Part shown: in pieces, positions 9,267 through 18,366 of the stretch
Position numbering within the stretch: position 1 is the first letter of the stretch
Layout: every line of letters starts with the position of its first letter
DNA from: Rudanella lutea DSM 19387
GTDB taxonomy: Bacteria > Bacteroidota > Bacteroidia > Cytophagales > Spirosomataceae
Length of the DNA stretch: 64,000 nt
Assembly: GCF_000383955.1 (NCBI RefSeq)
Contig: NZ_KB913013.1
Span: 1,828,277-1,892,276 of the forward strand
Direction of reading: 5' to 3'
Position numbers and translations under genes: made by a program
Notes under the pieces: generated by a model
Told to the model about the DNA's origin: nothing
Databases searched by the model: none
The model's input: only the letters and a program-made list of their open reading frames with translations

Positions 9267-10049
9267 ATGTACAAAACCACCGAGATTACCTCCGCCGAAA
9301 TTACCTCCGACAACCCGGTTCATCAGCGGCTACTTTTTCCGTATGTCGAAGCCGCGGAAATGGTAAGCGGCCAAGTGCTCGAAATTGGGTGCGGCTGGGG
9401 CCGCGGGCTGGAGTTGCTCACGCAGGCGGCAACCCACTACACGGGTATCGACAAAAACGCCGATCTGATAGGCTCGCTTCAGCAAGCCTACCCCAAGGCT
9501 ACCTTCGTAGCGGCTAATATCCCCCCCCTCACCGACGGCACCGGGCAACCTCTACCCGACAATACGTTTGATTTTGTGGTGACGTTTCAGGTAATCGAAC
9601 ACATCGAAAACGACGATCTGTTTGTGAAGGAAGCCTACCGGGTACTCAAGCCTGGGGGTAAATTACTACTCACGACGGTCAACAAGTCGTACTCTCTGAC
9701 GCGCAACCCCTGGCACGTGCGCGAGTACGTAGCCGACGAACTGCGGGCGCTCATGGGCCGTTATTTCCCGGTTGTCGAAACGCGCGGTATCCACGGCAAC
9801 AACAAGGTGATGACGTATTATGAGCAAAACAAGAAGTCGGTCGAACGCTTTACGCGCTGGGACATTTTCAACCTCCAATACCGGTTGCCCCGCCGACTGC
9901 TTCAGGTACCTTACGATATTGCCAACCGCATGAATCGCAACCGGCTGCTGAAGCAGGATGGTCTGGCCGCCGAAATCCGGCACACCGATTATGTACTGAG
10001 CGACTCACCTGCCCAAAGCCTCGATTTTTTCTACGTTGCCACCAAGTAA
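9267..10049 (+). CDS. Class I SAM-dependent methyltransferase
   Basis: 260 residues. SAM-binding motif I is LEIGCGWGRGLELL, motif II is YTGIDKNADLI, and FDFVVTFQVIEHIENDDL is the conserved acidic turn of Methyltransf_11. The C-terminal third (YYEQNKKSVERFTRWDIFNL) is basic and has no match I recognise. Substrate unknown. It is monocistronic and followed by a good terminator. Confidence 0.8.
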   Translation: MYKTTEITSAEITSDNPVHQRLLFPYVEAAEMVSGQVLEIGCGWGRGLELLTQAATHYTGIDKNADLIGSLQQAYPKATFVAANIPPLTDGTGQPLPDNTFDFVVTFQVIEHIENDDLFVKEAYRVLKPGGKLLLTTVNKSYSLTRNPWHVREYVADELRALMGRYFPVVETRGIHGNNKVMTYYEQNKKSVERFTRWDIFNLQYRLPRRLLQVPYDIANRMNRNRLLKQDGLAAEIRHTDYVLSDSPAQSLDFFYVATK

Positions 10050-10070
10050 TTAGTAGTCATCCACCCGTAC

Positions 10071-10098
10071 AGCCACTCCCAACCGAGTGGCTTTTTTT
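10071..10098 (+). terminator. Rho-independent terminator
   Basis: Stem AGCCACTC (10071-10078)/GAGTGGCT (10085-10092), 6-nt loop, then seven T. Confidence 0.8.
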
Positions 10099-10143
10099 GT
10101 GCCCATCGCCTGTAACCAAAAACACAACACCCTAAAAATCAAC

Positions 10144-10180
10144 TACCAAATACCAGAAAGTCCTACCGAATACCAGAAAA
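10144..10180. repeat. Short direct repeat upstream of tail-collar gene
   Basis: TACCAAATACCAGAAAG (10144-10160) and TACCGAATACCAGAAAA (10164-10180) are 17-nt copies at a 20-bp period, in an AT-rich leader. Two helical turns of spacing would suit a regulator site, but this is inference. Confidence 0.4.
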
Positions 10181-10294
10181 TATAAATGCATTTAAATACT
10201 AATATAATCAACCTATATACATTAGGCAGGCAATCCATACGGTTGTACTGAACCATTCTATTCTACCAACATTTTCTAACTACTTTTTCAAATC

Positions 10295-10819
10295 ATGGAA
10301 GTTTTCATTGGCATGATTGGCCTGTTTGGCTTCAATTTCCCCCCCAAAGACTGGGCATTCTGCAACGGGCAACTACTATCAATTTCCCAAAATTCAGCCC
10401 TGTTCGCCTTACTAGGTACAACGTACGGCGGTAACGGGCAGACCACGTTTGCTCTTCCCGATTTGCGTGGCCGTACTCCTATTGGTATGGGCAATGGTCC
10501 AGGCCTGACACCGCGCACCATTGGTGAGATGTCGGGCTCAGAGAACGTCACGCTTCTGCAAACCCAGATGCCCCAACACAATCACTTGATGAACGTGTCG
10601 AATCTGGCAGGAACAAATACAAGTCCCGAGAATTCCGTAATAGCGGTAGCGTCTGTTAGTGGTGAACCTCTTGCCGGATATAGTTCTACTATCGACACCA
10701 CGGCCAACCCAATGGCTATTGGCATGGCAGGCGGCACTCAGCCCCACAACAACATGCAACCTTACCTGGCAATGAACTACTGCATTGCGCTTTACGGCAT
10801 TTTCCCAAGCCGTAATTAA
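10295..10819 (+). CDS. Phage tail-collar domain protein (MdpB-like)
   Basis: 174 residues. The N-terminus MEVFIGMIGLFGFNFPP and the core WAFCNGQLLSI, then LPDLRGRTPIGMG, is the phage tail-collar fold. The middle MPQHNH and the C-terminal PYLAMNYCIALYGIFPS are the family's hallmarks ('microcystin-dependent protein' group). In Bacteroidota these occur as small stand-alone genes near secreted proteins, with no phage around them, as here. Role unknown. It may be cotranscribed with the FG-GAP gene 78 bp downstream. Confidence 0.85.
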   Translation: MEVFIGMIGLFGFNFPPKDWAFCNGQLLSISQNSALFALLGTTYGGNGQTTFALPDLRGRTPIGMGNGPGLTPRTIGEMSGSENVTLLQTQMPQHNHLMNVSNLAGTNTSPENSVIAVASVSGEPLAGYSSTIDTTANPMAIGMAGGTQPHNNMQPYLAMNYCIALYGIFPSRN

Positions 10820-10830
10820 TACATCCATCA

Positions 10831-10874
10831 GTCTTAGCTCTGCTGTAAAAAACTATCTGACGCAGGGCTAAGAC
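10831..10874. terminator. Hairpin between tail-collar and FG-GAP genes
   Basis: GTCTTAGCTCTGC (10831-10843) pairs with GCAGGGCTAAGAC (10862-10874) with one mismatch. It is followed by only a CT-rich run, so it may be a weak terminator or an intercistronic processing hairpin. Confidence 0.45.
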
Positions 10875-10897
10875 CTGTTCTCTTCCTCTATCCAACC

Positions 10898-13699
10898 ATG
10901 ACGAACCGCTACGCTCCATCAGTCCGGATGGCTTTTCTGGGCCTTTTGCTCCATTGCTTATTTACGTTTTCTATCCAGGCGGCCACTTCACCAACTGACC
11001 CGCCCAAAGCCACTGCTCATGCCGTGTTGGCTCCAGTGGCTTATTCAGAACCCGGCAGTCCGTTTCCAGCTCTGGCAAGCTTTCAACGGCGGCTTTTTTT
11101 TGATGCCGATAATGATGGCGATGTAGATATTTTGTATCAAACTACTACCACCTTAGGCTCTGGGATTGGCTTAAGTCTGAATAACGGTAGTGGAGGGTTT
11201 AACACCACACATACAGCTACTGAAGGAACCGGGCTCTTCACATCTGGGCCACTCAACGGAATTGCCCTACGCGAGGTGAGTAACCCAAACAGTTCTACCG
11301 GATTGGTAGCACTGGATTATGATAACGACGGCGATACGGACCTGTACGAGACGTCATCCTCTTCTACCGGACGGATTCTGCGTAACAACAACGGGAGTTT
11401 TAGTGTCCAGACCAGCCCGTTCCCCGCCTTGGTCAGCTTTGCCCGCCGACTTTTCTTTGATGCTGATAACGATGGGGATGTAGACATTCTGTACCAGTCT
11501 ACTACAACAGCAACCAACGGCATTGCCCTGAGGCTGAACAATGGTAGTGGCGATTTCAGTACGCTTCACTCAGCTACCGACGGAACCGGCCTATTTTCGT
11601 CAGGGCCACTTAATGGGATCACACTACGAGAGGTTAACGGCCCTACCAGCAACACAGCTCTGGTTGCTGTTGATTATGATAATGATGGAGATACCGACCT
11701 ATATGAGGCAGTAGCAGGTGGTGCCGGACGGATGCTTCGCAACAACAACGGTAGCTTTAGTGTCCAGGCCAGCCCATTTCCGACAATAGCCGCCTTCAGA
11801 CGTCAGATTTTCTTCGATGTAGACAGTGACGGCGACATTGATCTCCTCTATCAGACGGGCATAACGGCAGGCAGCGACATTGCCCTGATACTAAACAACG
11901 GCAGTGGTGGCTTTAGTAACACCATTACTGCGGCAAACGTAACCGGTTTATTTTCTTCTGGGCCACTCAGCGGAATTTCATTTCAGACGATTGGTAGTAC
12001 CAATAGTGCAGCGCTGTACGCTATCGACTACGACAACGATGGCGATACCGACCTATTTGAAGGTACAGCCAACTCAGCAGGGCGGATTATCCGGCAGAAT
12101 GAATCCCCACCAGTTATTTCTTCGACTAATCCCGCCGATAATGCCACCAACGTTTCTGTCACAGCCAATCTGGTGCTGACTTTCAACCGGAGCATGATCA
12201 AAGGAACGGGCAATCTGTATCTGGTACGTACTTCCGATAACAGCGTTGTCGAAACGATTCCGGTCACCAGCGCGCAGGTAACTGGGTCGGGAACCACCTG
12301 GACAGTTAACCCTAACAGTACGCTCGCCAGCCTGACCAACTACGCCCTGCGAGCCGACGAGGGGACTTTTTTCGATGCCGATGGTCGTATTTTCCGAGGT
12401 ATCCTTACAAATACCATCTTTAATTTTACCACCGGCTGTACCCCACCTATCGTTTCTATTAACCCCAATAGTGCGGTACTCACCTGTACTCAACCTACCC
12501 AAACGTTGACAGCCATTGGTACGGGTACCTTCCGCTGGTCGACAACGGCTACCTCGCCCACTATCATCGCCAACACGACGGGTACGTTCTCAGTCACCCT
12601 TACCGACGTCAACGGCTGTACGGCCACAGCCTCGAGCAACATCACGAGCAACACAACCGCCCCCGGCGCAACCCTTACGGCAAGTGGTCCACTCAACTGT
12701 ACGGCCACCAGCGTCACCCTCACGGCGGGCACTACGTTGGGGACTTTGTTTGCATTTAGCAGCGGAGCCGTGCAGTTGGGGGGCGTTTCGGGCCTCTCGG
12801 CTACTGTGAGCAGTGCCGGGTTGTACTCGGTTACCGTAACCGGAGCCAACGGCTGTACGAGCATAGCCAGCACCAACGTCACCCAAAACAACACCATTGC
12901 GGGCTTCACCGTGAGTGGAAGCGGATCGGCCTGCTCGGGCAGTACGGTGCTGCTCACAGCCAATGGTTGTACTGGTGGCACGGTATCCTGGCCCGGCGGT
13001 GTAGTAGGCAGCACGTTTTCGGCCAGCCTGACGGGCAACTACACGGCCACCTGCACCATCGGCACTTGTACCACCACCGCTACCGGCACGGCTACTATCA
13101 ATACCCCTGCTTTTGCGGCTGCCCCTACCCTCTCAACCAATACCCCACTGCCGGGGCAGGCCCTGAGCCTGAGTTATGCCGCTACGCAATGCCCCTTCAA
13201 CAATGCAGGGCCCTTCGGCGTCGAATTGTCAACGGATAATTTCGCCAGCCAAACGGCCCTGACCCCAACTACCAGCACCAGTACCGAGCTCACCGTCGAC
13301 CTACCCGGTACGCTTCTGGCCGGTACGGCATACCAGTTACGCGTAGTGTACCAAACCAGCACATTCAGCCCACCAGCCAGCTTCACCGTGTCAAGCCCGG
13401 CGGTTCTGAGTATTAGCGCGAGCCAAACAAGTATTTGCATTGGTGGTACCATACAACTCACAGCCACCGGATGCCCCGATGGCGAGGTACATTGGTCGAC
13501 GGGTGAAACGGGCGCATCGATTGTCGTGAGCCTAACGGCTACGAGTACCATCTCGGCCAGTTGTGTGATAGCCCCACCTCCCACGCGCGACGCCTTCGCC
13601 CCCGGTAAGGCACAAACGTCGGCACGGCCCCAAACGCCCCCCCAACGGAGTAGCCAACCCGCCGAAGCCATTGATCGACGGCGGCTCCCGAACCGATAA
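10898..13699 (+). CDS. Secreted FG-GAP/Big_5/Ig-like repeat protein, 3' end probably broken
   Basis: 933 residues as read. A signal peptide ends near FSIQAATS. Three tandem repeats of exactly 119 residues (54-172, 173-291, 292-410) each carry two Ca-binding FG-GAP loops (DADNDGDVDI, DYDNDGDTDL). A Big_5 (SbsA Ig-like) domain follows (SPPVISSTNPADNATNVSV, to about residue 510), then Ig/PKD-like units with NGCTATASS-type ends. After CVIAPPP (about nt 13573) the composition changes to a basic, proline-rich tail that looks like a readthrough of unrelated DNA. No type IX sorting domain is present. Probably a cell-surface or secreted adhesin, truncated. Confidence 0.75.
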   Translation: MTNRYAPSVRMAFLGLLLHCLFTFSIQAATSPTDPPKATAHAVLAPVAYSEPGSPFPALASFQRRLFFDADNDGDVDILYQTTTTLGSGIGLSLNNGSGGFNTTHTATEGTGLFTSGPLNGIALREVSNPNSSTGLVALDYDNDGDTDLYETSSSSTGRILRNNNGSFSVQTSPFPALVSFARRLFFDADNDGDVDILYQSTTTATNGIALRLNNGSGDFSTLHSATDGTGLFSSGPLNGITLREVNGPTSNTALVAVDYDNDGDTDLYEAVAGGAGRMLRNNNGSFSVQASPFPTIAAFRRQIFFDVDSDGDIDLLYQTGITAGSDIALILNNGSGGFSNTITAANVTGLFSSGPLSGISFQTIGSTNSAALYAIDYDNDGDTDLFEGTANSAGRIIRQNESPPVISSTNPADNATNVSVTANLVLTFNRSMIKGTGNLYLVRTSDNSVVETIPVTSAQVTGSGTTWTVNPNSTLASLTNYALRADEGTFFDADGRIFRGILTNTIFNFTTGCTPPIVSINPNSAVLTCTQPTQTLTAIGTGTFRWSTTATSPTIIANTTGTFSVTLTDVNGCTATASSNITSNTTAPGATLTASGPLNCTATSVTLTAGTTLGTLFAFSSGAVQLGGVSGLSATVSSAGLYSVTVTGANGCTSIASTNVTQNNTIAGFTVSGSGSACSGSTVLLTANGCTGGTVSWPGGVVGSTFSASLTGNYTATCTIGTCTTTATGTATINTPAFAAAPTLSTNTPLPGQALSLSYAATQCPFNNAGPFGVELSTDNFASQTALTPTTSTSTELTVDLPGTLLAGTAYQLRVVYQTSTFSPPASFTVSSPAVLSISASQTSICIGGTIQLTATGCPDGEVHWSTGETGASIVVSLTATSTISASCVIAPPPTRDAFAPGKAQTSARPQTPPQRSSQPAEAIDRRRLPNR
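11057..12127 (+). repeat. Three tandem 357-bp in-frame repeats
   Basis: Repeat starts at 11057, 11414 and 11771 are exactly 357 bp apart. Each copy encodes a SPFP...RR/RQ.FFD segment and two FG-GAP loops. The first two copies are the most alike. Confidence 0.8.
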
Positions 13700-13835
13700 A
13701 ACCTTTCGGAATGTTATAGGGTCGGAAGCGGTCAAAAACCCGCTTGCGACCCCATTTTGCAACCAACAGGCTATACCGATATTGACTTGAATACCATGGA
13801 GCAACTCCGGCAGCAGCCCGGTGCGCTGCTCATTG
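13570..13835 (-). pseudogene. Candidate remnant of an unrelated minus-strand gene
   Basis: On the minus strand a stretch open from about 13833 down past 13570 reads YRYSLLVAKWGRKRVFDRF followed by RPYNIPKGFIGSGAAVDQW and then GYSVGGAFGAVPTFVPYRG. That has the composition of a genuine protein. It overlaps the anomalous tail of the FG-GAP protein and the first codons of the rhodanese, and has no good start. I do not recognise the family. It may be the core of a broken gene. Confidence 0.35.
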
Positions 13836-14065
13836 ATGTTCGGGATGAGTGGGAGTTTGAGGAGTTTAACTTGGGCGGCATCAATATCCCTTTAGGCGAT
13901 ATTCGGGCCCGCAAAGCCGAAATCGAACCGTTCGATCCGTTGATTGTCGTTTGCACCAACGGCGTTCGGAGTCGGGTAGCCGCTAAAGACTTTCTGCGGC
14001 AGCCTGAGCTACAGCACAAAACCATCTATCACCTCCACGGAGGGCTGATTGGCGACCTGAGCTAA
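13757..14065 (+). CDS. Single-domain rhodanese-like protein
   Basis: 102 residues. One rhodanese domain: IDVRDEWEFEEFNLGGINIP, then the active-site loop VCTNGVRS with Cys66. Such proteins move sulfane sulfur between thiols. The start is uncertain. The first codon is TTG at 13757; the first in-frame ATG (13796) would remove the beginning of the domain. The region before it is the suspected rearrangement, so the native start may be lost. It is convergent with the bestrophin gene, 6 bp apart. Confidence 0.75.
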   Translation: MQPTGYTDIDLNTMEQLRQQPGALLIDVRDEWEFEEFNLGGINIPLGDIRARKAEIEPFDPLIVVCTNGVRSRVAAKDFLRQPELQHKTIYHLHGGLIGDLS

Positions 14066-14071
14066 ATAGAC

Positions 14072-15001
14072 TTACGTCACAATCACAAAGCCCAGCTTGG
14101 CCGCATCTTTCTCGATGGTGGGCAGATTATAGCCGAAAATTTCGTGCACATTGACCCGAATCACCTGCGAGAGCTGTGTAAGAGGTAAGTTGTTGCGCTC
14201 CAGCCCAAACGGCTCTTCGATCTCAACGCCGATCATTTCCAGACCCACCAGCACGTACGACACCAGCATAACTGCCGGAATTGTGAGGTACCCGTAATCT
14301 TCGACTACCATAAACGGCATAATGCCAATGTAGCAGGTGATAAACAGCTTAATGAAAAAGCTGTATGAAAATGGAATGGGGGTGCTTTTGATCCGTTCGC
14401 AGATACCTGCCACATCGAGCAAAACGACGAGCAGATCGTGCAGGTTGATGAGTTGCCCCTCCGAAATGACCCCTTCCTTGTACAACAGCTCGGTTCGGTT
14501 ACGCAACTGCGACACCACGCCGTTGGGCACGTGGTCGAAGCGTTGTAGCATAGCAAGAGTTCCGGGCACGGTTTCGTCGAGGTCGTTCAGGTTGCGGGCA
14601 TCGCGCAGGTGATTTTTGAGCGCAAACGGAAAATTTGAAATCACCTTGGTGAAAAAGAGCTTCTCGGCCGGGCGGCCTTCACCCAGCACCGCGTTGTAAT
14701 ACACGGCCAGATTTCGGCAGGTATTTACCAGCACACCCCAGGTTCGCCGGCCTTCGTAAAAGCGGTCGTAGGCCGTATTGGTGCGAAAAATAATGAGCAG
14801 GCTCAACAGAATCCCCATAGTCGACAGGAACTCCGTCGGGGTGTTTTTGAGCTTAAAATCGAGAAAGTTGAGTTCGACTACGATCACAACGACGACGTAA
14901 ACGAACACAAACGCCAGTCGTTTGAGGAGGGATAGTACCGTTGAGCCGGTATGAAATTTCCAGATGGCCTGTAGCCAATCGTGCGTTTTATAAACAATCA
15001 T
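14072..15001 (-). CDS. Bestrophin-family anion channel
   Basis: 309 residues, four main hydrophobic segments. The bestrophin/UPF0187 core is visible: STMGILLSLLIIFRTNTAYD, FYEGRRTWGVLVN, and the C-terminal IGVEIEEPFG, close to the family's acidic Ca-clasp motif. Bacterial homologues form pentameric channels in the inner membrane. It is convergent with the rhodanese gene and ends 6 bp from it. Confidence 0.85.
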   Translation of the reverse strand: MIVYKTHDWLQAIWKFHTGSTVLSLLKRLAFVFVYVVVVIVVELNFLDFKLKNTPTEFLSTMGILLSLLIIFRTNTAYDRFYEGRRTWGVLVNTCRNLAVYYNAVLGEGRPAEKLFFTKVISNFPFALKNHLRDARNLNDLDETVPGTLAMLQRFDHVPNGVVSQLRNRTELLYKEGVISEGQLINLHDLLVVLLDVAGICERIKSTPIPFSYSFFIKLFITCYIGIMPFMVVEDYGYLTIPAVMLVSYVLVGLEMIGVEIEEPFGLERNNLPLTQLSQVIRVNVHEIFGYNLPTIEKDAAKLGFVIVT

Positions 15002-15054
15002 GTACCGTTGAGTAAGGCAAGTAACTGTTTATAAACCGCCCAACGGTCAAACTG

Positions 15055-15828
15055 TTAGAGCACAATATCGCCCTCAAAGACCCGTACCGCCGGGCCAATC
15101 AGGTCGATGCGCTCGTAGCCACCCGATTCAGACTCGACAAAAGCGACTTGCAAAGGCCCGCCTAACGTTCGGATAGCCACCGGTGAGGGTACGCCCGACT
15201 GTCGATTAGCCACCAAAGCGGCCGCCGTCACGCCCGTACCACAGGAGTACGTTTCGTCTTCAACCCCGCGCTCGTACGTCCGCACGAAAAGCGTTCCGTC
15301 CTCGTCGGATTGTACAAAGTTGACGTTGGTACCTTTGGGCGCAAATGCATCGCTGTACCGAAGCCGCCGACCTACGCCGACCACATCGTACTGCGCCAAC
15401 CCGTCGACGGTCATCACTACATGCGGAGAGCCAGTGTTGGTAAAGCTGTATTCGGTCCCCAGATCAATACCGGCCACGTTGGTCATCCGCAACGACACCA
15501 GTCCCTCGGTTACGGTGGCTTCGTGTTCGCCATCCACGGCCATAAAGCGGGTATGCTCTGTAAACAGACCCAGGTCGTGCGCAAACCGAACAATACAACG
15601 CCCACCATTGCCACACATGCTCCCCTCGGCCCCGTCGGCATTGAAATAAACCATTCTAAAATCCAGTTCAGGATGATTTTGGAGCAGAATCAAGCCATCG
15701 CCCCCGATACCAAACCGGCGGTCGCACAAGCGGGCTACCAAAGCCTGATCGTGCTGAGGAAAGGTTTCGGCCCGGTCGTCGATCAAGACAAAATCATTGC
15801 CGGTACCCTGATATTTAAAGAAATGCAT
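15055..15828 (-). CDS. dapF: Diaminopimelate epimerase
   Basis: 257 residues, cytoplasmic. It converts LL-DAP to meso-DAP for lysine and peptidoglycan. The two catalytic cysteines are in MCGNGGRC and SCGTGVTAAAL. The N-terminus FFKYQGTGNDFVLIDDR is diagnostic. It lies downstream of rplS on the same strand but is separated from it by a terminator. Confidence 0.95.
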   Translation of the reverse strand: MHFFKYQGTGNDFVLIDDRAETFPQHDQALVARLCDRRFGIGGDGLILLQNHPELDFRMVYFNADGAEGSMCGNGGRCIVRFAHDLGLFTEHTRFMAVDGEHEATVTEGLVSLRMTNVAGIDLGTEYSFTNTGSPHVVMTVDGLAQYDVVGVGRRLRYSDAFAPKGTNVNFVQSDEDGTLFVRTYERGVEDETYSCGTGVTAAALVANRQSGVPSPVAIRTLGGPLQVAFVESESGGYERIDLIGPAVRVFEGDIVL

Positions 15829-15880
15829 GGCTTCTGAACGGGGTTAGCAGCCGGACGCTGCAAGAGCAACCGGAAAGAGA

Positions 15881-15941
15881 GAAAACAACAAAAGTCTCAG
15901 CCTACCTACGCCAGAAAATGGGGGCGGAAGCACGCTGAGAC
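15881..15941 (-). terminator. Terminator of rplS
   Basis: Read on the minus strand, GTCTCAGC (15941-15934) pairs with GCTGAGAC (15901-15894) and is followed by TTTTGTTGTTTTC. Confidence 0.65.
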
Positions 15942-15965
15942 CTTTGCTCAAATACAGGGGTGTAA

Positions 15966-16328
15966 TTACGCTTTTGCTTTCCGCTCTTTCACACGGGCAG
16001 CCTTACCCTGGCGACCACGGAGGTAGAACAGACGGGCGCGCCGTACTTTACCCAGACGCAGTACTTCTACTTTGTCGATGTTTGGCGACAGTACGGGGAA
16101 GATACGCTCCACACCGATACCGTTTGAGATTTTACGAACGGTGAACGTTTCGCCGTTGGTGTTTGGGTTACGGCGTTGAATGACCGTACCCTGGAACACC
16201 TGAATACGCTCTTTATTGCCTTCGCGGATTTTAACGTGCACATTGACCGTGTCGCCTGCCCGGAAGGTAGGCATATCAGCCCGACGCTGTGCGTTGTCGG
16301 CTTCCACTAATTTAATCAGGTCATTCAT
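15966..16328 (-). CDS. rplS: 50S ribosomal protein L19
   Basis: 120 residues. It sits at the 30S-50S interface. The conserved core includes [20 protein letters not shown], then QVFQGTVI, then [14 protein letters not shown] and [14 protein letters not shown]. The C-terminus is Lys/Ala-rich. It appears monocistronic here, with its own promoter and terminator, rather than in an rpsP-rimM-trmD operon. Confidence 0.97.
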   Translation of the reverse strand: MNDLIKLVEADNAQRRADMPTFRAGDTVNVHVKIREGNKERIQVFQGTVIQRRNPNTNGETFTVRKISNGIGVERIFPVLSPNIDKVEVLRLGKVRRARLFYLRGRQGKAARVKERKAKA

Positions 16329-16415
16329 GACTGTAGTGTATCGTCAGCTAAGTTAATGCGAACACAAGGTTGCGAGCACCACGCTTGCAGCGCCTTGATG
16401 TTGTAAAATGAGCCG

Positions 16416-16446
16416 CAAAGATAAGGATAAATTAAGCACGGTAAAA
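16416..16446 (-). promoter_or_regulatory. Bacteroidota-type promoter of rplS
   Basis: On the minus strand, TATCTTTG (16423-16416) matches the -7 consensus, with a T-rich CTTTT about 19 nt upstream. The leader is about 80 nt and can fold, which would suit the leader-based control common for ribosomal protein genes. Confidence 0.55.
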
Positions 16447-16545
16447 GCTTCCTCTGCTAATTTATTGAGCAACTGCTGCATAAGTCGCCATTGAGTCGGA
16501 ATGATTGGGCGATTACAGAGTTTTTACCTAATTCGCGTTGCAAGA

Positions 16546-16643
16546 ATAAATAGGAACACGGATTAATGAGATTCAACGCCCTGAAACAGATTTTACCCTG
16601 ATTATCCATTTTAATCTGTTCAACCCGTTTCACCCGTGTTTCT
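16546..16643. repeat. Iterated-word palindrome B (ACACGGATT type)
   Basis: Left arm 16552-16594 (GGAACACGGATTAATGAG, then AACAGATTTT) pairs with right arm 16608-16643 (AATCTGTTCAACC, then CACCCGTGTTTCT). It ends 14 bp before the nnr ATG. Confidence 0.55.
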
Positions 16644-16657
16644 ATCCAAAGCCAACT

Positions 16658-18160
16658 ATGAAAATCCTGAACGTTAACCAAATCCGCGAACTCGACCAGT
16701 ACACCATTCAGCACGAGCCCATTGCCCCCATCAATCTGATGGAACGCGCTTCTGAAGCGTTTGCCGACTGGTTTGTGGCGAAGTTTCCGGCCACGCGCCC
16801 CGTCAAGATTTTCTGCGGTTTGGGTAACAACGGGGGCGATGGCATGGCCGTGGCCCGTATGCTGCTTCAGCTCGACTATAATGTGGAGGTAAACGTAGTT
16901 CGGTACGCGCCCCGCGAATCTGACGACTGCGCCCACAATCACCGCCGACTTAAGCTGCTCACCAATCCGAACTACATCGAGAAACCACAGGACATACCGG
17001 CACTGCGGCATAACGAGATTGTGATCGACGCCATTTTGGGTTCGGGGTTATCGCGGCCTACCGAAGGTATCGTCAGGACCGTGATCGAGGCCATCAACCG
17101 GTCGCCGGCAATGGTGATCTCCATCGACATTGCCAGTGGTTTGTACCCCGACCGGCCCAATCAGCCCGGCGATGTCATTATCGAACCCGACCATACGCTT
17201 ACGTTTCAGCTACCCAAGCTGGCGTTTATGCTCCCCAAAAACAGCCGTTACGTGGGCGATTGGCAGGTGCTCGACATTCGGCTGAGCCGACGCTACATTG
17301 ATCAGACGCGCACACTATACTACTATACCAACCCCGAAGAAGCCCGCCTGCTCCTGCGCACCCGCGACCGGTTTTCGCACAAGGGAACGTTTGGGCACGC
17401 ACTGCTTCTGGCCGGCAGTTACGGTAAAATTGGAGCCGCCCTGCTGGCAAGCCGGGCCTGTTTGCGGTCGGGGGTGGGCCTACTCACGGTTCAGACACCC
17501 CGCTGCGGATACGATATTCTGCAAACGAACGTGCCTGAGGCCATGTGCCGACCCGATCAGCATGAGCACGTTCTGACGGGTATGAGCGACATTTCGGGCC
17601 CCGATTTTAGCGAGTACTCAGCCGTGGGCGTGGGACCTGGTATTGGACAAAGCCCCGAAACCGTTTCGATGCTTCGGGGGCTGTTACAATCGCTCCGCAA
17701 ACCGGCCGTTTTTGATGCCGACGCTCTGAACATTCTGGCCAAAAACCGGGATTTGCTCGGTCTACTGCCCGAACGTAGTATTCTGACCCCACACCCCAAA
17801 GAGTTTGAGCGGCTCACCCAACGTTGGGAAAACGACTACGATAAGCTCGAAATTTTGCAGGACTTTGCCCGCCGGTACGACGTGGTAGTGGTGCTAAAAG
17901 GAGCCCATACGGCCATTGCCACCCCCGAGGGTGAAGTACATTTCAACTCGACCGGCAATCCGGGGCTGAGTACTGGTGGTACAGGCGACGTACTAACGGG
18001 CGTGATTACGGCCCTGCTGGCGCAAGGGTACGACCCGGTTGAAGCTTCCGTATTAGGCGTGTATAGTCATGGTTTAGCGGGCGATACCGCAGCAGCTCAC
18101 CGCGGACAAATTGGCCTCACCGCTACCGATGTCATTGAACATCTGCGGTGGAATATGTAG
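16658..18160 (+). CDS. nnr: Bifunctional NAD(P)H-hydrate epimerase/dehydratase
   Basis: 500 residues. The N-terminal YjeF_N epimerase domain (1-215) has CGLGNNGGDGMAVARML and an IDIASGL motif. The C-terminal carbohydrate-kinase-like dehydratase (230-500) has FGHALLLAGSYGKIGAA and the nucleotide/phosphate motif STGGTGDVLTGVI. It repairs hydrated NAD(P)H, epimerising the R-form and dehydrating the S-form. Length matches bacterial fused enzymes. Confidence 0.95.
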   Translation: MKILNVNQIRELDQYTIQHEPIAPINLMERASEAFADWFVAKFPATRPVKIFCGLGNNGGDGMAVARMLLQLDYNVEVNVVRYAPRESDDCAHNHRRLKLLTNPNYIEKPQDIPALRHNEIVIDAILGSGLSRPTEGIVRTVIEAINRSPAMVISIDIASGLYPDRPNQPGDVIIEPDHTLTFQLPKLAFMLPKNSRYVGDWQVLDIRLSRRYIDQTRTLYYYTNPEEARLLLRTRDRFSHKGTFGHALLLAGSYGKIGAALLASRACLRSGVGLLTVQTPRCGYDILQTNVPEAMCRPDQHEHVLTGMSDISGPDFSEYSAVGVGPGIGQSPETVSMLRGLLQSLRKPAVFDADALNILAKNRDLLGLLPERSILTPHPKEFERLTQRWENDYDKLEILQDFARRYDVVVVLKGAHTAIATPEGEVHFNSTGNPGLSTGGTGDVLTGVITALLAQGYDPVEASVLGVYSHGLAGDTAAAHRGQIGLTATDVIEHLRWNM

Positions 18161-18366
18161 AAAACCGTGGGCAAAAACTGCACAAAAGTGTGGATTTTTA
18201 TACCCAATCTAAGTTGCTCATTGCTGAACAAAACCGTGAAATTTAACCGCAGGATACGTAGTAATACGTATTCCGTAAAACCCGTACTAATGCGCTAAAA
18301 GTCTCGCCGAGATGGTATGAAATTTGCGACATCCATAACATACTCATCTCAAAATAGACAGTGCAT

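Larger units (their letters stand above)
16329..16657. other. Intergenic region between rplS and nnr
   Basis: 329 bp without a gene. The left half holds the rplS promoter and leader. The right half holds palindrome B. I see no other feature. Confidence 0.6.

Noticed and set aside
10295-10819. Prophage remnant
   Set aside because: The tail-collar gene stands alone; such stand-alone genes are normal in Bacteroidota.
13174-13671. Open frame on the minus strand against the FG-GAP gene
   Set aside because: A shadow of the Thr/Ser-rich Ig-like units in another frame; distinct from the protein-like frame at 13835-13570.
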